This document shows positions 22,691-34,330 of a DNA stretch of 35,926 nucleotides, piece after piece; position 1 is the first letter of the stretch, and each line of letters starts with the position of its first letter. The translations under genes were made by a program, and so were the position numbers. Origin of the DNA: Branchiostoma floridae (lineage: Eukaryota > Chordata > Leptocardii > Amphioxiformes > Branchiostomatidae); NCBI RefSeq assembly GCF_000003815.2, contig NC_049990.1, positions 21,789,797-21,825,722 on the forward strand, written 5' to 3'. The notes under the pieces were generated by a model, which was given only the letters and a program-made list of their open reading frames with translations, did not search any database and had not been told where the DNA came from.

Positions 22691-24114
22691 TAATGTTCTG
22701 TCCGTGTGGGGCCTTGCTAAGCCTGAAAATCACTGGTGTTACAATGGTCTCAGCTGTACAGCTTAATTATACATACAGGATCCACAATCAGTATTAATGA
22801 ACCCTTAACGGCAAAATCGTGCTCAGAAGTCTGTATTCATGTATAGATAATGGTCCCATCTGCGACCCTCAACTGCTTTATCAATGGTAACATTAACTAG
22901 CATTATTGTCTTTTATGGTCAAGTTATTTATCACAGGCCATATCCTATATTGATATGAATATCATGAGCAGTAAATTAACATTTGGCATGACATCTCATT
23001 TCTTTATGTAAAGAACTTTAAGTTCAGTTAGTACCACGAAATCATAATATGTTTTGAATTATTTAATATACAATTTCATATTTACTAGCATTCATGTATA
23101 CTGTATGGATCATAATTACGTATAGGTTTTACAAATTGCTAAATCATAACTCCAGTGACATTATTTGCTAAATGCATGACTTTACCTCTGAAATGCTACC
23201 ACAAATGACCAAAAGTGTCTTATAAAGTATGATATATTGATTGCTAATCATGTGATTAGGCTGGAATGTGAAAGATTTCACCCTCCAGCAGAGGTTAAAT
23301 GGTCAGTTGTTTATGTCATGTGGTTGACCACTGATTGTTATATAAGCTGAAAATAATTGAACACTTTCAGAGATTAAAAACCCAGCAGTTTGTGTCATCA
23401 GTCATACTAAGTCTTGTAATGATAAGGTGAATATATGGTGAATTTTGCATGACCTGTGTATATGATAGCATACTGGTATGGGGCTGCTGTCCTAGTTTAC
23501 ATGCCTGTGATGTAACAATCATTATAGATAATTAGTGTACATTACACTAAACAGACAGGTGGAACACAGGAGGTCTGGCCTTTTGACCCTATTGACGTCA
23601 AACATTAAAAGTCTGACCAGGTATGTCCACTCGATACATACACATATGTTCAGTCATGTGTGTGTGCGCACATGTCTTACATGTGCTGTTGTGCATAAAT
23701 GTATACTTCCTTGCATGAATACTTCTGAAGAATTATAATAAGTGGTTTTACTTTCTTGAAACATCTTTTCAGAAAATTGATTTGAACATAAAAGTATTTA
23801 TTCATTATCTAAAATTCATTTAGCAATATGAAAGACGTAATGATGTATGTTTTTAATTAAGACCTTGAGAAATATTGAGTTACCTAAGTGGTATAGAAAG
23901 TGCTCAATTATTTATAATCTATGCATACAGTTAATATAGTAATATACAGTTAAATTCGCCCACCAAATTGCCCTTCTAATATATGTATTATCGAGATATG
24001 TTGATATGTCATCTACAGATTCTACTTGGTGCCAACTGAAAACATATTCTATGTAATTACAATGTATTCATGGTTTACCAAATGCTACTTCCATTTTTGC
24101 AATGCCATACAGAC
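22691..24114. other. TSC22D intron, no gene seen
   Basis: AT-rich. A perfect palindromic CRE (TGACGTCA) occurs at 23593-23600, and a RUNX-type TGTGGT lies in 23300-23330. No exon is supported. Confidence 0.45.
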
Positions 24115-24168
24115 ATGCAATGGCAACAGTTATTTATCGATGCAATGGCAACAGTTATTTATCGATGG
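24115..24168. repeat. Perfect 25-bp tandem duplication
   Basis: Units starting ATGCAATGGCAACAG at 24115 and 24140 are identical over 25 bp, with a few bases of a third copy. The lack of any mismatch points to a recent slippage or repair event. Confidence 0.95.
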
Positions 24169-24807
24169 AAATTTTTAACATTAATATGTTGTCACTGTGG
24201 TTTGGTGCCTGTGTGATTTGATTATGCCTTATACATTTGAATGACTTCCAGGTAGACTTCATACGAGATTCATTCGATCTAGAATTGTCGAGGACATATG
24301 GGCATTTAAGTTCTCGACACTGTAAATTGCAAAATTGTATGAACAAACTTTCTGGAACAGAATATTTACCCCACAATCATTCCTTGTGCCTAGGCAAGCC
24401 AAATTTATAAGTTGCATGTTTGGAATTGCCGTGTAATTTGTGCACGAGGTAGGTCTGACTTCCAAGTAGCCAGTGATGTTTTACTAGATGCTGTTCACGT
24501 CAACATGTTTTCCACACCACCTACACGTTAAAGGTCAACTATACATAGATAACCTTGGTGGGCGGAGAACCTTTGGAACTAACTACCTTGCCTAAACCTT
24601 CTGAAGGTCAACTAATTGATTCTTGAAACGAATTTAAGTCTCACTTGGCATGTACGTTTGTCTATTAGTATTAGTTAAATGGTGATGTGTTTGAGAATAT
24701 GAATGGGAAATTTCAAATTATACTAAAACAGTGTACATGTGGACATACAGCAAACTTGATTTGATTGAATCAACTTAATTTGTAATACCTGTAAGTGTAA
24801 AATAGCG

Positions 24808-25075
24808 TGTGGATCTACAATTTTTTCACAAAATAATTTTTCTAAACACATATTGTACATTTATGGCCAAAACAGTATATCTTTCTTCTCCACTTGATGT
24901 ACTTACAAAGGATAAACTCCAAGTTCCACCTGTACATAGGGTATGGATCTTGAAACGTTTTCACAAAATCAATTTTTTTCTATATGTATTCTGTACATAC
25001 TATGGCCAAGATATCTCTCTTTTCTACTTGATATGCTTGCAAAGGATAAACCCCAGGTTCCGCCCGCACGCTCCC
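24808..25075. repeat. Diverged duplication, period about 135 bp
   Basis: Two copies (about 24808 and 24943) share GGATCT, TTTTCACAAAAT, TATGGCCAA and CAAAGGATAAACYCCA landmarks in the same order. Divergence is considerable. Overlapping open frames here are products of the repeat rather than a gene. Confidence 0.7.
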
Positions 25076-25540
25076 TGCCGTTTTCCCATCCGCATGAACT
25101 GTTCTCCATTAACGTCAAGTACACACACACTGGCTCCTCTACAGGCATGCCCTTTAAACATCAGTCGAAGATAACCCAAAGTGTTTTCTGTGTAGTATGG
25201 CCCCATGTTGGCTTGGAGTAAACTTACGGAACTCAATTAGGAGACTGCGTAGTTCTCTGAGGCTTTGGAAGAAGCCTGTGGAATATAAGTAGGGCTTCAC
25301 GTGTGCTGCTGCGTGATGGGTAGAACCCTGGTGGGATACCTGTGGGCATTCTTATTTTTTAAGCCCAGCAAGGAACCTGTTCTATTCAGTAGCCTCTCAG
25401 AATGGATACTACTATCATACTAGTATGATTTGTCTTGATAGATTACAACGGAAATTCATAGTCCTGTTTTGCTTGGATATATTTGAATGGTTTATTCAAC
25501 ATTGACAAACAACACTTACCTCTTGCAGTCATACGACTAA

Positions 25541-26262
25541 GGCCCACTTCAAACAGACAACACGTATATAGTCGTGCGACTGTTATTGACTATTCGTTGT
25601 GGGCAACGGTTGTCTTTAGACATGCGTTCAGAGTATTGCGGGACACCCGCGGCGCAGGATTCCACTGCGGTGCGTGCGTGCGTGACCCACAGTGACCTCT
25701 TGCTTACAAATTAAAAATGGCGGGAGAATTCTTCATTTTCGTCATGCAGCAGATTACTATTCTTTTGCTTGCAAACAAATATTGTCCCCAACAAAGAATG
25801 ACACAGAGACGGGAAAATCTGGAATTAAACCTGGCGTTCGTGGCCGCCGGTGGTATTACAGATTACTACTAGTATCCGTGAAGGATGTAGCCACTGGTGG
25901 TGGGGCATTGCGCTGGAACAGGCAGTTTCTGATGACAAAAATAAGTTTCCATTACTGACTGCATGTATATTTACGGAGAAAAATGCCCTTTCAAATAGAA
26001 AAAAACATGCTGCAGGCTTATTAGCATATGATCCAGTCCCGTCGCCGGCGACGATTTTACTTTAGACATGTGAGGAATAGTCGCGGACCCCCCGCTGAAG
26101 GGTCGCGCGACTGGGTCCGAGGTGGTCGCACGATGATTCCATAAAAACCCTCGCACGACTATTTTGATCCTCTTTAGACAGCCTAAAATTATCGTCGCCG
26201 GCAACTTTGTTGACAACAACAGTCGCACGACTATGAAAGTGTTGTCTGTCTAAAGTCGGCCT
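25541..26262. mobile_element. 722-bp MITE, PIF/Harbinger-like
   Basis: Inverted repeats of about 50 bp lie at 25541-25590 and 26213-26262, sharing ACAGACAACAC and TAGTCGTGCGACTGTT with a handful of mismatches. The ends are GGCC...GGCC and are flanked by TAA on both sides (25538-25540 and 26263-26265), the 3-bp duplication typical of PIF/Harbinger. The right half holds extra copies of the GTCGYRCGACT motif (around 26101, 26125 and 26153), a CTTTAGACA motif, and the perfect palindrome GTCGCCGGCGAC at 26041-26052. No transposase or Myb-like protein is recognisable. It is much more GC- and CpG-rich than the surrounding intron. Confidence 0.85.
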
Positions 26263-26265
26263 AAA

Positions 26266-28025
26266 TTCCGGTGAAATAGGTTGGATACAATTTTCATACA
26301 CACTACTAGACAGGAGAAAGGGTTGAAAAGTGTAAATAAAAAATGAATATGGTAGTTTTTGTGGAATTATTGCAATCTATTATTTACAATAAGCGTTAAA
26401 ACCTGATATCGTGAATAATGATTACCAATATAACGCTTAAAAAATAGGAATTCCTATAACTCTTAGCGAATGTCTTTTGATTAATGATTCTTAATATATC
26501 CAGTGTTGAAAAAAGCAGTGCTTTTGATACACAATTAGTTTATACTACATGATACATCTCTTGTTTCCATGCTTTTTGACTATGTTTAGCACCTTTCCAT
26601 GAAACTGTTTCGTGTTTACAACTTGACTGGTTTCCAAGTCGTGAAGTGGGCGCAGCAAATAAATTCTTCCCGTGGCAGTCTGGGCCACACCCTTCAACAT
26701 GAGTCATCCCATTACTTTTAGTCTCGGTTTATTTTTGCTTTCGTTATTAACTCATTTCCTTCAATCTGGTTGAAGAAAACAACGATGCAAAACAGAAAAA
26801 TGACGTAAATGTCCAAAATTTGGGTCAGCTATGCCTGAATGTCAAGGTTTAGCAAAGCTTTACTGGACAGAAAAGCCTCCACTTGTTTATGTCCTGGCCA
26901 GGCCAGTTGTGTGGGTACCAGTAATGTTTTATTCAGTAGTGATTCCCCTGGGAAGACGGAGAGCTCAGACTAGTATATGACAGTACCGTATAGCGGTGTG
27001 CAGGGGTATGGAAGTGAGAAGGGATGACAACAGCATTACTAGTGTGTATGATCATAGATATATAAGTGAGCAGCCTAGGAGACTTTCCTGCATTCTTCTT
27101 ACAACAAGGTATATATAGCTGTAGACAAATATTATATCTTTAGGGTAAGAGCTTGTTTTATGCTATACTTGGATTATTATATGAGGACCTTGAGTAGGTA
27201 TGGTTATGTTGTTTTTGTCATCTTTTATTATTTTTTAAGATATGCTGAGTCATGTTCCTATCTGCTTTTGTACTGGTGGAGATTATTTCATTGAAAGTCT
27301 GGGTTAGTGCTTGATATGTTTCAATTGTATCACAACAACCATTTCCAAAGCCTTGTTTTTTAGACAACATATTAATTGATATGTGTTTGGATAGGTTTAC
27401 CATAACAAACCCCGTTGGGCCGTCGCCTGAGGCCACCGCCCATTTCTACCTGGGAACAATAGCTTATGAGGTCGTCCACCCCTGACCTGGAATTTTCCAT
27501 GATGCAATGACTTGGCTCCCTGCATGTGTATTCAGTAGCCTGTGAGGGCAGGGTACGGACGTGTGGGTTACAGCTCTTAGGTTCAGCTTCACTGTGCAGC
27601 CAGAAGGAAAAATACACTTCCAGTTTGACCTTTGAAGAGTGGATAAACCATTTCCGTGGTGTTTGAGCAATTTTTGTGGCAGTAAAGTGGGGACTGAGCC
27701 TTTTCCAATGGAAGTGTTGTACAACATGGACTGCAACCCGAAAGCCACGGTTGCCGCCACAACATTCAGTATCCAATTTCTACAAGATATCCCCAGAACT
27801 CCTGATCTATCTCCACATGCCTGTTGGACAGAGGGGGTTCAGGATTTCAAGGTGGCAGAGAAAGCAACAGAAAATAGTTCTTGCGATTGTGGAAGGTCAG
27901 TGCAAAGGAGGTGCTTGTAGCCTGATATTTTGGCCAGACAATGAGGAAGTAAATGTAGCCTTTGATGTATATTGGTGTATGGTAACATGATATTAACCCA
28001 AGCTTCTCTCCTGTGTTTTCTGCAG
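26266..28025. other. TSC22D intron up to the TSC box exon
   Basis: AT-rich at first, then GC-richer at about 27400-27900, where several overlapping open frames exist on both strands. None has splice signals or a recognisable motif. The last 40 bases form a good branch-point region and pyrimidine tract (CTTCTCTCCTGTGTTTTCTGCAG) for the following exon. Confidence 0.5.
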
Positions 28026-28080
28026 TGCTACGAATGCTCCCAACGTGGTGGCAATAGACAACAAGATAGAACAAGCTATG
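28026..28080 (+). CDS. TSC22D: TSC22-domain gene, exon encoding start of TSC box
   Basis: A strong acceptor (CTGTGTTTTCTGCAG) and donor (ATG followed by GTAAGC) bound a 55-nt exon. After one base completing the previous codon it encodes ATNAPNVVAIDNKIEQAM. The VVAIDNKIEQAM string is the near-invariant start of the TSC box found in TSC22D1-4, GILZ and Drosophila bunched, and the exon ends at the same residue as the vertebrate small second exon. The TSC box with the adjoining leucine zipper mediates homo- and heterodimerisation; the family regulates transcription, growth and stress or glucocorticoid responses. Upstream partners are the phase-2 exons (16774-16940, possibly 6273-6341); the downstream exon is mostly in the gap at 31468-31567. 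The family assignment is firm; which of the vertebrate paralogues it corresponds to cannot be decided here. Confidence 0.95.
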
Positions 28081-28540
28081 GTAAGCCAGTTTTATTATTC
28101 CCATTGGAACACATGCACTGTGTTTTTCAATAGGACCTGTGTCTGTCTCATTTGCATAAAAATATTACTGTTATATCCCATCAAAAGCATGAAAATTAAG
28201 CGTGAAAGACATGTTATATTCTAACCTTGTCAAAAACAAGTTGAGACTGTGCTCGTGACAGGTAAGTTGCATTGAAATGTATGTAGAAATTTCCAGAACA
28301 ACAACACCTCTATTGGCATGAATAATTGAACACATGCATTACAAAACATGTCGCTGCATTCAGACCTTTGATCTCAAGAATGCCAGGTGCTTTGCATCTT
28401 GAGAGAAATGTTTCTCCTATTATGAATGATTTAACAGTCCTCACCTTTTTAAGGTAACATTTTTTAAGGTATTTTTAACACCACCTTTTGTGTGTGTGTG
28501 CTTGTCTTTGTGCACTGCACGCAGGATTACATATTTTCAC

Positions 28541-28640
28541 NNNNNNNNNNNNNNNNNNNNNNNNNNNNNNNNNNNNNNNNNNNNNNNNNNNNNNNNNNNN
28601 NNNNNNNNNNNNNNNNNNNNNNNNNNNNNNNNNNNNNNNN
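28541..28640. other. Assembly gap, 100 N
   Basis: Exactly 100 N, which is often a placeholder for unknown length. It lies in the last TSC22D intron. Confidence 1.
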
Positions 28641-30081
28641 GCTCTAGACGTGACTCCAGCTGCAAAGGACAAATACATAATGGCAAATGACAAGGAAACC
28701 AACTGCTTGCATGGGTAGTTTCTCCATAGCTTTATTGCTTTGGGGTAAGATTGTGAGATGTGTAGCTTAAAAAAAAAAAACACGAAATCATGAAGAGAAG
28801 AAGTGCAAGAGCTATTAGCATTACACATGCATAACAATCAAATTTTATGTTGTCAGCACCTTAATGTGTGTTTTCAGGGTCAATAAACTTGTGTAACTGA
28901 TAGCCAGCCCAGTTCTAGTGCCAGAAAACATTGGGTGTACAAAGTTCAAACGTTACTAGGAGTCAGTGCCTGCAGCTTTGGCAAGATAGATTTCATGTTT
29001 GAACCAACTGGATATTTCTTCTTGATAATGTCTTGTACAAACTCGTGGGGAAGGAACCAACATGTTAAAACAGTTCCTCTTTCCATCCAAATGATCTAAT
29101 AGATCACTCTAATTCAATGTGGACATGCGGCCAGTGAACTTTTGGTACCCATACCTTGTTATGCAAGGTCTGACCTATTTACACTGGCACTAGCCATTCA
29201 TCAACAAGTACAAAGTACAGTACCTGTGGCGTGTAAACAGCTCAAGGCTGGCTGGGGAAAAGGTATGAAAAACATTCGCACCTCACAAAAGGGAGGGACA
29301 TCAGGGCATGAAATACCTTCTTTTGTTGTCACCTGTAAAAATTACGGGTTGTCAGAATGGTTGAAATCAACCTGATCACTCTAAAGAAGTGGTTGTCCAA
29401 CTATGGAATGTTTCCTTTTGTTGTTCCAAGGACGTTATTTACAAAGGTGGTTCCTTACAAAATTGCAGGTGTTGAAATGTGTACCCGCATTTTGCATAGG
29501 TTTTTTGCATAAGTCAAAAAGGATAGACAGCACAGTCTTTAGTTGAATTTCTGAAGCACTCATAGTGAGGGAATTCTACACACACTTCCAACCACTCAGA
29601 CAGTTATTGAGAAGTCTCTAGTGAGTTAGTATGACCCAGACTGCAAATTGATATGATTTAACATAAGTGGCCTTGGTTCTTATGAGTTGAAATATTGATC
29701 ATCTAATTCCGCCAATTACTGTGACCTTCACAGATAAAAAGCTGTCCCAGACATTATCCCAGTTTGAAGACCAGTCAACCAAGATCTATCATTCCATCAC
29801 TTCCTGTGTCATCAGCTTGGAAATGATAGGTTATTTGACCTTCCTGTGTGGAGAATGGAATCTGGCAACAAGCATTTGATCCTAGTTTTAAAACTGTTTT
29901 GCAATATGAGGGAGAACTCTGTATGTTGCATGTATATTCTTCTGGTTCAGTGCACCAAACTTGATAACCCTCGAAGCATTTTTGATATTTGATTTTTTTT
30001 GGGTGCTAATCCATTTATGATATCCAAATGATATTGAAAAGGGTAGGGGTCCTTCCCAGTGTAAGTGGTTCAAAACCTGCC

Positions 30082-30160
30082 AAATGGCGGCTGCTCCAGA
30101 CCCTTGCGACAGTTGTACCCGAGTTAGCGCCGAATGGCAGCCGCTCCAGACCCTTGTGAT
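30082..30160. repeat. Two-copy repeat, 50-bp spacing
   Basis: AATGGCRGCYGCTCCAGACC followed by CTTG occurs at about 30083 and 30133 with two transitions between copies. Confidence 0.8.
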
Positions 30161-31467
30161 ACAGCCCTGCCTATTGTAAGTCCCTCACAATTCAGCCCCT
30201 GGCTGCCAAGAGAAAGTAGTTGGCCCACCCAATAACTAATAACCAAAAATACCAAGAACCAAACATGTATTTCCCTGTTCACATTTTATTTCAAATTTGA
30301 ATGCACTATGACTACCTTCTTATGTGACCTGTATCTGACAGCCAGTCTTGAGTAACGAGTTGGATTACCAGGGATTTATTTCTCTTGATCCTTTAATCCA
30401 TTACAGCAGTCAATCAACCCCCTAACATCTCATCTTCATGGCTGACACATTTGTATCATACGTTTTCCTGACAGAAAAATCCCCTCTACTGTGATTTGGT
30501 GGACAGATGAATGAGAAGATTAACCCAATGCACCACTTTAAGCTCCGTCCATGTTTCAGTAAAGTTTTAATGGCCATTGATTCAGTTTCAGTAATCCTTG
30601 TGATGTGTCAGCATTTTGTAAAGATTTTAGGCAAGAAATGTACCGCAAAAGATGAAATTGCAGACAGTATTATATCTTTAATTTTAGAATAAAAGATATA
30701 CTATACTACAAGGACGTACTACAAGGATACTAGTAAACTGAACTGAACTGATTATTCTGATCTTTCTATCAAACCCAAAAGGTCTATTTTATTTTGTAGA
30801 AAAGATGTGCACCAAATAAATGAAGCATTTTGATACCAAAAAAAAAAAAAAAATAAAACAAAAACTTCCCAAAGTTGTAGATGGAGAACAATGATATGAA
30901 TAAATCTCTTACAAAATTGGGCAATACCTATGATTTTCTTCTAAGAAAAGATGAATTTGAAGTTGGAGTAGCTCTCTGGTGATTACATTTGTACTTCATC
31001 CCGCGTGTTGTTCCATGTGAGACCCAGTTCTCTTCACAAGTGGTCTTTTCAGACATCATGATAATGAGGCTAACCAAACTTGTCTCACGCTGTGAAATAG
31101 GCCAAAATGGGAGGGGGAAATGTCAAAGGCCATTACAAACATGCCACTGGAACAGATTTGTGAGGGGAATGCAGATTCATGATCAGATTGTTGACGAAAG
31201 GGCAAACTAGTAGGAAAGTGTAGGCTCTTTTAAAGTTAGGAGGTTGGGGCATACCTAGATGTACACAATGTAGATTCGTTAACCTTGTAAATGTGTATGT
31301 GAAAATGCTTGGTCTCAACTACACGCACATGATGGCTCAAGGAAATATAGTGCACAAAAATGAGTCGACGATCACAATGCATAAGTCGTTGTTACATTTA
31401 CTGAAAATCCGACTGTTAGTTCACCAAAAAGCTTTTAGTCTCGTACTAACTAACTAAGGTGTTTTTT

Positions 31468-31567
31468 NNNNNNNNNNNNNNNNNNNNNNNNNNNNNNNNN
31501 NNNNNNNNNNNNNNNNNNNNNNNNNNNNNNNNNNNNNNNNNNNNNNNNNNNNNNNNNNNNNNNNNNN
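31468..31567. other. Assembly gap, 100 N, hides TSC box and leucine zipper
   Basis: The gap falls between the branch point and pyrimidine tract of the last intron and the C-terminal tail of TSC22D. The missing exon part should encode the rest of the TSC box and the zipper, roughly 50-60 residues in this family, plus the acceptor. That needs more than 150 nt, so the stated 100 N is very likely a placeholder. Confidence 0.9.
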
Positions 31568-31569
31568 AG

Positions 31570-31656
31570 CAGAACGCCAGCTCGGACGTCCTAGAACAGC
31601 TAAACACACTCCAGCCTCCCCCCTCACAGAACCAGCCACCAACCACAACGTCATAG
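31570..31656 (+). CDS. TSC22D: TSC22-domain gene, C-terminal tail and stop (partial exon)
   Basis: Immediately after the gap an open frame encodes 28 residues (QNASSDVLEQLNTLQ, then PPPSQNQPPTTTS) and ends at TAG 31654-31656. Family members end in a Pro/Gln/Ser/Thr-rich, poorly conserved tail after the zipper, and QLNTLQPPPSQNQPP has that character. Codon third positions are mostly G or C, unlike the AT-rich flanks, which supports real coding sequence. Strand and position after a TACTAAC branch point and T run at 31444-31467 fit the terminal exon of the gene whose TSC box begins at 28026. The frame relative to that exon cannot be checked across the gap. Confidence 0.75.
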   Translation, partial: QNASSDVLEQLNTLQPPPSQNQPPTTTS

Positions 31657-33767
31657 GGAAGGGGCAACGCTCCAACCCAGCGTTACCTGTAGATAGTAGA
31701 GAAGCAATGTAGGACACGGAAGGACCCCTTTTTGTACAGAACTGTGAATACGTACAGAATGAATTATTGAAAAGGTAGTATTTTTGACGAGAGGGAAGGT
31801 AGGGTTTTCAGAGGCTGGTAAGCAAAAGATGCAATGTAATGATGACAGAATGGCTGTGTTAGGTCACTATGAAATCCGTCTATGTCAACAAGAAGTGCGG
31901 CAATGTGAAGACTTGGTATACAACTGCCAGTAATACAAGGAACATTAGCATAAAGTCTAACTCAACATCCTTGTATAGTTAATAGCTATTGACTAAAAAC
32001 GTTAAACAGTATGAAGTAACTAATTCTACTTTCCGTCATGCGAATGTGCTTAAAATTGGAATTGCTGTTTTTTGCTTCCAAGGAGAGGGCATTGAAGCAT
32101 ATGGAAATGTGATATTATGAAAAACTTGCACTTTGTGAACAGCAAAGAAGGAAAGGCCTATGATTGGTCAATGCGAAAATCTCATTACCTGAACCAAGGA
32201 TTATGATTGGCTAAAAAAATCAATTGCTCTTCATGATGATTGGTTTTCATATTGTTGGACCTTTCATGCTTGGAATGCCAGTGAAATGTTTCTGTTGTTA
32301 GATGGGCATTTTTACAAGCCATGTGTCAAATGTCTTAAGTATTGACAGCGCTTTTTATTTTATTTTTACAAGTTTGTTTCTTCGGATGTGACCAGCAAAC
32401 TGGAAAATATTTTACTTATGCCAAGCATAAAGGTTGTGTTCCAATTGGGAACAGTGCAAAACTTGGAAACATAATTGTTAAAAATTTGCCTCCTTCAAAA
32501 ACAGCCACAACTCTTGAGGAATGTCTGTGTTAAGCATTGTTTATACATTCTCCATTGTTGCTTGGTTGTTAGTACATACTACTTGTTGTCTCTTTTCTAT
32601 CTTGAGCCATACCAACAGCAACTAAGCTATCTTCTTCATCTCAAACTACTTCAGCTAAAACGGTGTGTCACTGTCAAGGCATGCCTCAACCACATACAAG
32701 GATAAAACCCTAAAAAAATCTGTCAATGAAAAAAGTGGCTTCTTGAAAACAAGTGTAGCTCAGCCTGCTGTTTGTTCTCTGTTTTGGAGAGGCACTTTTC
32801 TTGTCTTCTATCCACTGACAACTTGGTAAGAAATGTAAACTAGTAGGTTATGATGTAGTGCCTTGTATCTGTTGATGTAGACAGGCAAGGAACTGTGTTA
32901 TGGTAGGGGTAGGGTAGGGGTAGTTTTGAAGTCCAGTATTTATTTTATAATCTTACTCATTCATGTACTACATGTATTAAGTATGTAACACTGAGTTTGA
33001 GCGTTACTGACTGTTTTAAGCAAGACATAATCTTTTCTTTGGCTGTCATGATCCTCAGCATTATTTTCAGGGATTTGTAGTCATTTTGTTCTGAATCAGT
33101 TCATGCTACAATTTTGTGCAGAGTGCTGCTAATTGCTGGGTCCATACTAAATCATACTAACTGATTGCCACAAATAATCTACCCCATCCCTCCAGTGTAT
33201 AGGGATCAGTGGGAAAAGGACTGACACAAGAAACTTATTTGAAGCATGAACATTTAGGTAGTATTTCAGTGATTTTTATTAGATGATTGATTTGTATTTC
33301 TACGGGAAGACAAATCGTTCCATCACATAATTGACATGATGTTTGGCTTGAACTGACAACCATAGATATCTCCAACACTGAAAAAAATAATGTTACCATG
33401 CACTCTCTTCTGCAACATTTTTTTCTGAAAAGAAAAGAAATCTGAAAAGAAAGCAGTACTTAAACACTAAAAATTGAAGGAAAAACTTGTGTTTTTTCAT
33501 TCCTAATTCCCATTATACTTATTACTGGACTTTTATGATTATGAGTAACTTGAGCAATGTACTTTGTCTTGTGTACTTAAAAGTGTCTTGTATACGACAT
33601 ATCCATGTGCAAACTTATACTAATTGCCTTCTAGATATAAGAAGAATTAAAGGTAAGAATGACAATAAACTGGCAAATTCTAGATTATACAGAGAATTAA
33701 CCAATGTACTGCTAGTGGAATTATACCGTGTTACCAATGAAGAACTATATAGCGGTACACTGATATT
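31657..33767 (+). other. Probable TSC22D 3' UTR and downstream flank
   Basis: No AATAAA occurs in the first 2 kb after the stop that I could find; the first clear one is at 33664-33669. The UTR could be that long or use a variant signal. Three TGATTGG motifs (inverted CCAAT) occur at about 32161, 32205 and 32237. A G-rich string of GGGGTAGGGTAGGGGTA type lies at about 32905-32922. No further exon is supported. Confidence 0.4.
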
Positions 33768-33944
33768 NNNNNNNNNNNNNNNNNNNNNNNNNNNNNNNNN
33801 NNNNNNNNNNNNNNNNNNNNNNNNNNNNNNNNNNNNNNNNNNNNNNNNNNNNNNNNNNNNNNNNNNNNNNNNNNNNNNNNNNNNNNNNNNNNNNNNNNNN
33901 NNNNNNNNNNNNNNNNNNNNNNNNNNNNNNNNNNNNNNNNNNNN
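33768..33944. other. Assembly gap, 177 N
   Basis: Unsequenced. Only 92 bases separate it from the next gap. Confidence 1.
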
Positions 33945-34036
33945 GCTATTTGCGAGATGGGAATCCACACACATCACTGCGGTCTGTATGTAGGTATATT
34001 TTGCAGAGTTTTTGCTCTGATTCTGCTCAACACTGA

Positions 34037-34330
34037 NNNNNNNNNNNNNNNNNNNNNNNNNNNNNNNNNNNNNNNNNNNNNNNNNNNNNNNNNNNNNNNN
34101 NNNNNNNNNNNNNNNNNNNNNNNNNNNNNNNNNNNNNNNNNNNNNNNNNNNNNNNNNNNNNNNNNNNNNNNNNNNNNNNNNNNNNNNNNNNNNNNNNNNN
34201 NNNNNNNNNNNNNNNNNNNNNNNNNNNNNNNNNNNNNNNNNNNNNNNNNNNNNNNNNNNNNNNNNNNNNNNNNNNNNNNNNNNNNNNNNNNNNNNNNNNN
34301 NNNNNNNNNNNNNNNNNNNNNNNNNNNNNN
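34037..34330. other. Assembly gap, 294 N
   Basis: Unsequenced. Confidence 1.

Larger units (their letters stand above)
28081..31467. other. TSC22D last intron
   Basis: Runs from the donor at 28081 to the acceptor region at the next gap. It contains a 100-N assembly gap (28541-28640), a two-copy 50-bp-spaced repeat (about 30082-30160), and an A16 tract at 30838-30853 preceded by AATAAA (30815-30820). A perfect TACTAAC branch-point string (31444-31450) followed by a T run lies right at the edge of the 31468 gap, so the terminal exon starts just inside that gap. Confidence 0.7.

Noticed and set aside
25483-26301. Multiple frames on both strands
   Set aside because: All fall in or at the edge of the Harbinger-like MITE and are explained by its GC-rich inverted repeats.
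27372-27990. Several overlapping frames of 90-134 codons on both strands
   Set aside because: They reflect locally higher GC and few stops; no splice sites, motifs or consistent codon pattern, and they lie in the intron just before the TSC box exon.
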